Source: Tragulus kanchil (Eukaryota > Chordata > Mammalia > Artiodactyla > Tragulidae). From it: 64,000 bases of DNA. The notes beneath the pieces were generated by a model. The model did no database searches, was not told the DNA's origin, and saw nothing but the letters and a program-made list of their open reading frames with translations. A program made the translations under genes and the position numbers. How positions within the stretch are numbered: position 1 is the first letter of the stretch; each line of letters begins with the position of its first letter. This document shows, in pieces, positions 1 to 64,000 of this stretch. The stretch is taken from NCBI GenBank assembly GCA_022376925.1, contig JAIOJX010000005.1, forward strand, positions 156,131,501 through 156,195,500, in the 5' to 3' direction.

Positions 1-670
1 AGAGTGCTGAATTTTATCGGTCTTTTTGGAAAGGAAAAAAAATCCCTGTCAAAATATCAACTGCAGTATTCTCATTCTTCTATAATGGCTGTGCTTTGCA
101 GCTGATGGTGTCTTAGATGTGACTAAATAGGTTATGTGACAACCTGTTGAACAGCATTTAAATTTTTCTTCCAACCTTTGGCATTTAAAAATTTCCCTCA
201 TGTCTTAAATGACACCTTTAGTTGGAAATATAAATTAAGGCTAAGCGTAACCAAAGCTTCACCATTTCATTCTGACATGGGTGTTCTGTCCTCCCTCAGC
301 TGTTCTGTGTTTACAGTGGGTGTGCAGAACTGGGATACAAATCCTACCCCGAAAATTTGGCTACTGGCTAAAAGGATATTATTTTGGATTACTAAATGTG
401 ATGAGAAGACCAAATCATTATATTATGATTTTTGGCTTTTGCCAAAGTGAACATTCCTTACGATACTGCAAAGAAGATAAAATGAGAACCATTTGACTAA
501 AAGTTTGCAGAACTCCTCAAAAGCAGTTAAAATAAGTATCAAAAACTTTTTTAAAAATGAGTAATAAGTAAGGTTGGTCAGTGGCTTCTGAACTCAAACA
601 TATGCATATTCTATGACTTAACAGTGGCCTTCCTCTTGATAGGTAATTGAGTGGTTGCTTGTTTTCTGCG

Positions 671-920
671 GGTTTTTTTTTTTTGGTCTCTCACTGGTTT
701 ATTTATTTTCATCCATCTTTGGCCTGTGTGGGCCTCCGACTGCAGTGGCCTCTCTCGTTGCAGAGCACTGGCTCTGGGCGCATGCGCTCTAGAGCTCTGA
801 CTGTTAATTGGACACACCGGTCCAGCCACTCTGCAGCACATGGGACCCTCCCGGGATCGAACCAGTGCCCCTGGTACTGCAAGGCAGACTCTTTACCCAC
901 TGGACCACCAGGGGAGCCCC
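671..920 (-). mobile_element. CHR-type tRNA-Glu-derived SINE
   Basis: Reads on the minus strand from a head resembling GGGGCTCCCCTGGTGGTCC through B-box-like GGTTCGATCCCGGG to a tail of A residues. A second copy is at 1777-2025 in the duplication, with clustered differences. CHR SINEs are found in cetaceans, hippos and ruminants. Confidence 0.85.
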
Positions 921-1776
921 TAGTTTGCTTTAAAAAAAAAAAAAAGAAATTACATCTAGACTGAGTAAGCACATTATGGTAATGGCATAAAATGCAGCAC
1001 TGAAAATAACTCACTGCTCCCTGTAACAACAGGGAAAACTAACGCTGAACAAGAGACCCACATATGATCACACAGCTGACTTCACTTTGGGATGACCCAT
1101 CAGATAGGACTCCTTAGTTTTCTGTGTGCATATTTCGATAACAAGGTTTTTTTTTTTTTTTTCAAGTAAACACTTAACAGAAGTTTCCAGCAACATATAT
1201 TGGTTGTGGTTTTTCTGGGGCTGATACGCTAAATAGGTTATGTGACAACCTGTTGAACAGCATTTAAATTTTTCTTCCAACCTTTGGCATTTAAAAATTT
1301 CCCTCATGTCTTAAATGACACCTTTAGTTGGAAATATAAATTAAGGCTAAGCGTAACCAAAGCTTCACCATTTCATTCTGACATGGGTGTTCTGTCCTCC
1401 CTCAGCTGTTCTGTGTTTACAGTGGGTGTGCAGAACTGGGATACAAATCCTACCCCGAAAATTTGGCTACTGGCTAAAAGGATATTATTTTGGATTACTA
1501 AATGTGATGAGAAGACCAAATCATTATATTATGATTTTTGGCTTTTGCCAAAGTGAACATTCCTTACGATACTGCAAAGAAGATAAAATGAGAACCATTT
1601 GACTAAAAGTTTGCAGAACTCCTCAAAAGCAGTTAAAATAAGTATCAAAAACTTTTTTAAAAATGAGTAATAAGTAAGGTTGGTCAGTGGCTTCTGAACT
1701 CAAACATATGCATATTCTATGACTTAACAGTGGCCTTCCTCTTGATAGGTAATTGAGTGGTTGCTTGTTTTCTGCG

Positions 1777-2025
1777 GGTTTTTTTTTTTTGGTCTCTCAC
1801 TGGTTTATTTATTTTCATCCATCTTTGGCCTGTGTGGGCCTCCGACTGCAGTGGCCTCTCTCGTTGCAGAGCACCGGCTCTGGGTGCATGCGCCTCAGAG
1901 AGCTGGCTGGCAATTGGACACACCAGACCAGCCACTCTGCAGCACATGGGACCCTCCCGGGATCGAACCAGTGCCCTGGTACTGCAAGGCAGACTCTTTA
2001 CCCACTGGACCACCAGGGAGCCCCT
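1777..2025 (-). mobile_element. CHR-type SINE, duplicate copy
   Basis: Counterpart of 671-920 in duplication 1. The middle of the element differs from it by more than a dozen bases, although the flanks are identical. Confidence 0.85.
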
Positions 2026-2926
2026 AGTTTGCTTTAAAAAAAAAAAAAAGAAATTACATCTAGACTGAGTAAGCACATTATGGTAATGGCATAAAATGCA
2101 GCACTGAAAATAACTCACTGCTCCCTGTAACAACAGGGAAAACTAACGCTGAACAAGAGACCCACATATGATCACACAGCTGACTTCACTTTGGGATGAC
2201 CCATCAGATAGGACTCCTTAGTTTTCTGTGTGCATATTTCGATAACAAGGTTTTTTTTTTTTTTTTTCAAGTAAACACTTAACAGAAGTTTCCAGCAACA
2301 TATATTGGTTGTGGTTTTTCTGGGGCTGATACGCTATTTGAAAAATCTGCAGAGGAATCTTAAAAATGCTAAAATGTTGGCAAAACAGAAAATGACAAGA
2401 GTTCAAAGGGAATCAGTATGAGTGGGAAAGATGCCCTATGCAATATGTTAGATATATTCATAAGAATAACCTATTCATGCATATATTCATAAGTTCCCAT
2501 GTGAAGCCATATTCTTGACTCAGTGAATATGTTCATAATGAGAATCTGTAAATTCGGTATATTCAGCAGTGAACGTATTTGTAAGAATATACGCAAGAAG
2601 ACTCTGTTCATGAATATATTCAGAGGCGAGTTGGTAACTGTCAGCAGTGATGAACTGGCTTTTGGCAGACTGACCCAGAAGCCCTGCCTAGGGGTGGAGG
2701 GATGGTGAGGATCGGGGTCAACAGCTCATCTACCAGCTGAGTCAGGCAAACTCTCAGCAGTTCCAGGAACACTTCCTGGCAGAAGTGGAGGGAAGAACAT
2801 GAGCCCCAAGTCCTGCACAATCCTCACGTCTCCGCCCCCGAGTCCAGCCCACTGACCTGACTGTCAGATGCCACTTCAGCCACCTCTTCTGAACTTTTGG
2901 AGGGAAGAGACCTCCAGCCCATTCTG

Positions 2927-3006
2927 TTGGATTGGCCAAAAAGTTCATTTGGACTTTTCCATGACATCTTATGAAAAACCTCGCGTGGACTTTTTGGCCG
3001 ACCCAA
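2927..3006. mobile_element. Mariner-derived hairpin (MITE)
   Basis: About 80 nt with terminal inverted repeats TTGGCCAAAAAGTTCAT and its near-complement ending TTTTTGGCCGACCCAA. Typical of bovine mariner-derived short elements. Confidence 0.8.
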
Positions 3007-3445
3007 GAGAATAGCAGCCATGCCTACAGCAGAAGGACTGCTGCCTTCCTCAGTAGGCTCTGCCATCCGAAACACATCTCCTTTTGCTAAGCTTGATATT
3101 AAAGGTGGCTCTTTCCTGAGTGTCCACTGTCTCTTAAGAGTTTAGGAGTGAGCTCCTGGGAAACGAGTTACCTGAGACTAAATCTACTCAGTGGCTAATC
3201 TAGTTCCACGGCGTCAAATTACAACCACTCCTCTGACCCAAGACACACACAGTTGAGCGCGTCTTGGGCTAAACCTCTGTGTCTGTGCCTCATGCCCCAG
3301 AGGCAGGCAGCAGCAGGACGAAAGGAAGGACTCACCATCCGCAGGGCAGCAGGTGCCTCCAGACTGCAGACCTACAGCGTCATTGCTGAACCCTTGGCTT
3401 CCTGCTCAGACCTGTTATTTGTGACCACACAGCCTGCAGACCCCT

Positions 3446-3478
3446 TGTGTGTGTGTGTGTGTGCACATATGTGTGTGT
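3446..3478. repeat. TG microsatellite
   Basis: (TG)n interrupted by CACATA. Confidence 0.9.
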
Positions 3479-4264
3479 CCAGATTACAGAAAGCATCTGC
3501 TTCAATCTGTCACACTCCACCTGACCACCAGAGCCCTCCTGAAGCAGCTCACCACACTCCAGGAAGGACTGTTCTCCAGAGCTGGCCTCCTAGGGTGTGT
3601 GGGCCATCCTGGTGTCCAGCAGAGGGGGCCCGTGCTCCGCTCTGCCCCGAGCCTGCCCCCCTCCACCCCAGCATCCAGGATGCAGGCTGTCTCCACTCCC
3701 CTGATCCTGTTCTCAGCACAGAGGGACTTCAAAACCTCTCCCCTCCAGAGTCCTCATGGCTGCCACCCTCCTGACCCCCTGCCCTTCCCCCCAGCTCCTT
3801 GCCATCCCCAGGCAGTTCCACCTGCCCTCTGGGACAGGATCAGAGGGAAGGGCTGGATTCTAAAGAACAACATCTGCATTCCAGTCCTGGCTACACCACC
3901 TACCAATAACACAGACTGGGGTCACTAACACGGGTAGGAGCTTAGAGGTGAGAGAAGGGCCCCCCAGTGGGAACATCCACATTAGACCAGAATCACATGC
4001 CAAGCACTTAAGCTTCCACATGAAAATGGCGGCAGGGTTTCCCCAGCCTGGAAAATCAGATGCCACTGGGGATTGCCTCGCCTAGTTCCTGACTTTCTGA
4101 GTAGCTCACACTTCGACTCACATGCCTGGCATTCCACTCTGCCCTTAGGACCTCTCAAGCAGGGTAAGGACGGATGAGCTCAATCCATGTCAAGGAGGGT
4201 GCTAGGTGCTTACTATTATAATTCATTTTTCCAGCATGTCTATTCCAGGCTGGGGCAGATGTCA

Positions 4265-59455
<55,191 letters not shown>

Positions 59456-60469
59456 CTGGGTAGAACAGGGAACACAGAGAGGTCAGGTCTGGCAGCCAGG
59501 TGGGCGGAGAGGTGGCCGCTCTGCCACCAGGACTTCTTTGTCCAACTCTCAAGAGCCTCTGACCCAGCAGTCAAGCCCTTTCTTTCTCCCACAGCCACAA
59601 ACACTTCCGGATTTTCCCTCTGTGCCCGAGAGGAGACAGGAGGGCTGCAGTCACAGAATGTGACTTTTGGGGGGTCAGAGCTGGGCCTACTACCCCTGTG
59701 ACTGTACAGATGGGAATCCTGTTCCCCATTTACTGGCAGACCAGTTTCCGGCAGGACCCCTTTACCTACTGGATTATTCCAGAGTCTGGGGATCCTTGAT
59801 TTAAAGGTGTCATCCAGTGAAGAAGGGAGGAGTTGAAGTCGGTGGGCCAGGGAGACAGCAAGCTAATTACAAGGCTTGGCTCCTAGAGTGGGGGCCTCCA
59901 TGGGAGCAGAGAATGAAAGGCTTGTGCAGTTTTCTGCCCAGTCTGCTGTCGCTGGGCACATTTGGATGACTATAAAATATCCACAGCATGTGGGTTCACC
60001 CACCTATCCAGGAGGGGAGACCTCGGGCAGCCATTAGAGTGAGCCCCAGGGTAAGGATATGGGGCTGATCACTGGAATGGTGCTCAACCAAGAGCGGTGG
60101 GAATCAGGTCGTATCTGCTTTCCATACCGACCGAGAACGGAGGACATCACTATGGCTAGAGCCCAGAATCGAGAGACACCCAACGGCCAAATGGTCACTG
60201 GAACAGAAAGGATTACATCTTTGATTTGTTACTGGGAGTGCCTAGTTCTATGGTGACCAGCGTAAGGACAAGGACTGGCCATAGCCATTGATGCCACATA
60301 GCTTCTAGGTGCATTAAGTCCAGCTAGCCACACATGGGCTTCCTGAATGGGCCAAACAACCTTTAACCAATTCTTCCTAAACATGGCTTCAGCTCTGGGT
60401 GGGTTCATGAGAGATGCCACTGTTTACCCACCACACTGCTGCTCAGCTGTACTCTCCCCACACTTGTAG

Positions 60470-61090
60470 TTTTTAATTTTTGAATATAAATCAGATTCTG
60501 CCTCTGTCTGTAGTATCTGTAATACATCACAGGTTGGGGTCAAGATTTTTATAAATTACAGGTTAAAATACACAACATAAAATGTACTAGTTTACCATTT
60601 TTATGTGTATTGTTCTGTGGCATTAAATATATTCATTATTGTGCAAACCAGTACCACCATCCACTTTTCACACTTACAAAACAAAAACCCTAGACTCAAT
60701 AAACAGTACCTTCCCGTTTCCCTCTCCCCTTAGCACCTGGCAACCACCATTCTTCTTTCTGTCTCTATGAAGTGGACAACTCTTAAGTATCTCCTGTGAG
60801 TAGACTCCTATAGCAGTTGTCTTGTTAGGACCGGCTTATTTTACTTGAAATCATGTCCTCAAGGTTCATACAAATTGTAGCAGCATTCCCTTTCTTTTTA
60901 AGGCACAATCATATCCCATCGGATGCTATGAGCACATTTGGTTTATCCATCCACGCATTGACAGGCACTTGGGTCGCTTCCTCCTTTAAGCTATTGTGAA
61001 TAATGCTGCCATGAACAGGCACACAGATCTGTTTATGTCCCTGCTTTTGATCCTTGGGGCACTATACCCAAATGGGTAAGGTATTTTTGA
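60470..61090 (-). mobile_element. L1 3' end, minus orientation (copy at 61610-62230)
   Basis: Reverse L1 text including TATTCATTATTGTGCAAACC and GCTGCCATGAACAGG; ends near ACCCAAATGGGTAAG. Confidence 0.7.
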
Positions 61091-61329
61091 GTTGTGATTC
61101 TTAGCTGTTCCTCCTAGATTTGGGCCATTAACGGAATGATCAGAATGTCCCCATGATCTTTACTTACATCATTGCGCAAAATGTTGACCGCAACAAGCAC
61201 ATAGACAAGCTGAGATGATACCGATTCCTAGTCTGGGAATGCTAAAGAACGAGTCACTAACAGTCTCAGGGGACAGTCCTTCAACCAGCTGTGAGCCCAT
61301 GAACCCATGCACTTATCAAGCCCTTTGGT

Positions 61330-61465
61330 TGCTGCTGTTGGCTCTTTTCTGGCTGTGCTGCACGGCACGTGGGATCTTAGTTCCCTGACCAGAGACTTGA
61401 ACCTGTGCCCCCTGCACTGGAAGCGTGAAGTCTTAACCACTGGACCACCAGAGAAGTCCCTGCTC
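61330..61465 (-). mobile_element. CHR-type SINE fragment (copy at 62470-62605)
   Basis: Minus strand; head AGGGACTTCTCTGGTGGTCC, internal GTTCAAGTCTCTGGTC. Confidence 0.8.
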
Positions 61466-62867
61466 TCTTTTCTTGAAGACACCACAGGAGACTGTTTCCT
61501 AAGTCCTTGTGGAGCTCCAAACACATCAAATCTAAGGCATTCCCTTGAACCAAGTTCTAGAACCTTATCAAAAAAGATAACTATGGCATAACCTGTTTCT
61601 AAAACCCGGTTTTTAATTTTTGAATATAAATCAGATTCTGCCTCTGTCTGTAGTATCTGTAATACATCACAGGTTGGGGTCAAGATTTTTATAAATTACA
61701 GGTTAAAATACACAACATAAAATGTACTAGTTTACCATTTTTATGTGTATTGTTCTGTGGCATTAAATATATTCATTATTGTGCAAACCAGTACCACCAT
61801 CCACTTTTCACACTTACAAAACAAAAACCCTAGACTCAATAAACAGTACCTTCCCGTTTCCCTCTCCCCTTAGCACCTGGCAACCACCATTCTTCTTTCT
61901 GTCTCTATGAAGTGGACAACTCTTAAGTATCTCCTGTGAGTAGACTCCTATAGCAGTTGTCTTGTTAGGACCGGCTTATTTTACTTGAAATCATGTCCTC
62001 AAGGTTCATACAAATTGTAGCAGCATTCCCTTTCTTTTTAAGGCACAATCATATCCCATCGGATGCTATGAGCACATTTGGTTTATCCATCCACGCATTG
62101 ACAGGCACTTGGGTCGCTTCCTCCTTTAAGCTATTGTGAATAATGCTGCCATGAACAGGCACACAGATCTGTTTATGTCCCTGCTTTTGATCCTTGGGGC
62201 ACTATACCCAAATGGGTAAGGTATTTTTGAGTTGTGATTCTTAGCTGTTCCTCCTAGATTTGGGCCATTAACGGAATGATCAGAATGTCCCCATGATCTT
62301 TACTTACATCATTGCGCAAAATGTTGACCGCAACAAGCACATAGACAAGCTGAGATGATACCGATTCCTAGTCTGGGAATGCTAAAGAACGAGTCACTAA
62401 CAGTCTCAGGGGACAGTCCTTCAACCAGCTGTGAGCCCATGAACCCATGCACTTATCAAGCCCTTTGGTTGCTGCTGTTGGCTCTTTTCTGGCTGTGCTG
62501 CACGGCACGTGGGATCTTAGTTCCCTGACCAGAGACTTGAACCTGTGCCCCCTGCACTGGAAGCGTGAAGTCTTAACCACTGGACCACCAGAGAAGTCCC
62601 TGCTCTCTTTTCTTGAAGACACCACAGGAGACTGTTTCCTAAGTCCTTGTGGAGCTCCAAACACATCAAATCTAAGGCATTCCCTTGAACCAAGTTCTAG
62701 AACCTTATCAAAAAAGATAACTATGGCATAACCTGTTTCTAGTGAACCCAAGGTAACTCAAGAAGATCACTGCTTTATTTCCTAAACCTTAACAATCTAG
62801 TTAATAAATTAGTTATCCAAGCTGGCCTCTCATATAGGCATGATGCATGTCAATCATCACTCAAGAG

Positions 62868-63025
62868 TTCTTTTTTTTTTTTTTTCCACCAGCTCCACTT
62901 TATCTTTCTCTTGGGGGAGTGTGCCATGAAGCATGTGGGATCTTAGTTTCTCCACCAGGGATCAAGCCTACATCCCATGCATGGGAAAGAGAAGTCTTAA
63001 CCACTGGACCACCAGGAAAGTCCCT
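62868..63025 (-). mobile_element. CHR-type SINE
   Basis: Minus strand; head GGGACTTTCCTGGTGGTCCA and plus-strand T run at 62871-62885. Confidence 0.82.
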
Positions 63026-63079
63026 ACTTTATCTTTCTTTGTAAACTTTATAACAGCCTTTTAAAATCTTTGCTAGCAT

Positions 63080-63530
63080 TTATTATATGTATCTGATACA
63101 TATGTACAATGGAATATTACTCAGTCGTTAAAAAGAATGAAGTAATGCCATTTTGCAGCAACATGGGTGGACCTAGAGGTTGTCATACTAGGTGAAGTCA
63201 GACAAAGAAAGATTGTATGATATCATTTACAAGCAGAATCTAAAAAAATGATTCAAATGGGCCTTATTTAAAAAAAAAAGAAATAGTTTACAGATTTAGA
63301 GAATGAAGTTATGGCTACTGGAGGGAAAGGGGAGGGAAAGGAATAGTTAGGGAGTTTGGGATTGACATGTACACACTGCTATATTTAAAATGGATAATCA
63401 ACAAAGACCTGCTGTATAGCACAGGGAACTCTGCTCAATATTCTGTAGCAACCTAACTGGGAAAAGAATTTGAAAAAGCATATATGTATATGTTAAAAAA
63501 TCAACCACAGTGTTACACAAAAAAAGAATA
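63080..63530 (+). mobile_element. L1 3' end
   Basis: Contains GGAATATTACTCAGTCGTTA, CAACATGGGTGGACCTAGAG and TATAGCACAGGGAACTCTGC. Confidence 0.85.
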
Positions 63531-63654
63531 AACCAAATATATTGTTACATTACTAAATGTATTTGAATACAGAACTTCAAAATTTTTTCTACAAAGTTAT
63601 TTTCCAAAGATACTAAGAAACATTGCCCAATACAATCCAAGGATTATAAATGTT

Positions 63655-63706
63655 ATATTATATATATATATATATATACACATATACATACATACACACA
63701 CACACA
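63655..63706. repeat. Compound TA/CA microsatellite
   Basis: (TA)n followed by (CA/TACA)n. Confidence 0.9.
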
Positions 63707-63749
63707 TCTTAGGTTATTCATCCAAAAGAATTTAACCCTTCTTTCCCTT

Positions 63750-63990
63750 TATCTATTTACTAAATTAGGAGTTTGGGATTACACTACTATATATTCATAG
63801 ATAACTAACAAGGACTTACTGTGGAGCACAGAGAACTCTATTCAGTATTTTCTAATAACCTATAAGAGGAAAGAATCTGGAAAAAAAAAAAGATACACAT
63901 GTATGTATGACTGAACCTCTTTGCTGTACACCTCAAACTAACACAATATTGTAAATCAACTATACTTCAATTTTAAAATAAAAGACTTTT
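63750..63990 (+). mobile_element. L1 3' end, second tail
   Basis: TTAGGAGTTTGGGATTACAC through CTCAAACTAACACAATATTG, with an A-rich end. Confidence 0.8.
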
Positions 63991-64000
63991 TAACAGACCC

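Larger units (their letters stand above)
123..2335. repeat. Tandem direct duplication 1 (123-1228 and 1229-2335)
   Basis: Two abutting copies of about 1,106 nt. Unique portions are identical. The embedded CHR-type SINE differs at a cluster of positions (about 760-830 versus 1865-1935), and a poly-T differs by length. No filler between copies. Probable assembly artefact. Confidence 0.95.
60469..62741. repeat. Tandem direct duplication 15 (60469-61601 and 61609-62741)
   Basis: Two 1,133-nt copies separated by 7 nt. I see no differences between them by eye. Contains antisense L1 and a CHR-type SINE tail. No exon inside. Confidence 0.95.
59456..64000 (-). other. Upstream DAAM2 intron (partial), before the first coding exon
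   Basis: No CpG-rich promoter or exon seen. About 59460-60460 is unique. Then the 60469-62741 duplication of an antisense L1 plus SINE, another SINE (62868-63025), and L1 3' ends (63080-63530 and 63750-63990) flanking a TA/CA microsatellite. The promoter should lie beyond 64000. Confidence 0.7.

Noticed and set aside
3253..3928. Overlapping 173-aa and 159-aa plus-strand open frames
   Set aside because: Low-complexity translation of a TG repeat and proline-rich GC sequence, with no family resemblance.

Overview
The window is nuclear DNA from a ruminant, most likely a bovid. The evidence is the repeat content: BovB (RTE) LINE tails, Bov-tA SINEs, tRNA-Glu-derived CHR-type SINEs, artiodactyl L1 3' ends and bovine-type mariner hairpins. 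There are no operons, phage or CRISPR arrays. The only gene I can support is DAAM2 (dishevelled-associated activator of morphogenesis 2, a Diaphanous-related formin), on the minus strand. Eighteen coding exons run from the start codon at 59397 down to 4483. With each exon counted once they give 2,341 coding nt, residues 1-780 plus one base. This covers the GTPase-binding/FH3 armadillo region, the coiled coil, the FH1 proline tracts and the first part of FH2. The rest of FH2 and the DAD tail lie beyond the low-coordinate end; the promoter and upstream 5' UTR lie beyond the high-coordinate end. Splice phases join without error across all 18 exons.

Layout on the minus strand, 5' to 3': intron 1 with an antisense L1 (64000-59456); coding exon 1 with a tiny uORF (about 59455-59230); a large repeat-rich intron (59229-48324); coding exons 2-5 (48323-39816); exons 6-10 (38505-29241); exons 11-13, coiled coil and FH1 (25333-22777); a long intron (22776-14952); exons 14-18, start of FH2 (14951-4483); and the first part of the next intron (4482-1).

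The most striking structure is not gene content. Fifteen separate head-to-tail direct duplications, each about 0.95-1.2 kb and nearly identical, are spread through the window roughly every 2-8 kb. They account for about 16 kb, a quarter of the sequence. Five of them duplicate DAAM2 exons (coding exons 3+4, 8, 10, 11+12 and 15), and in every case the duplicated exon length (170, 67, 139, 244, 107 nt) is not a multiple of three. Copies agree best in unique sequence and disagree in SINEs, homopolymers and near junctions, and several junctions carry short filler sequence. The simplest explanation is false tandem duplication in a draft assembly (overlapping contig ends or gap-fill sequence placed side by side), not biology. 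I found no convincing new biological system. Smaller points worth checking are two L1 tails that carry a Bov-tA at the same internal position, a minimal uORF ahead of DAAM2, and a few unexplained short repeats.
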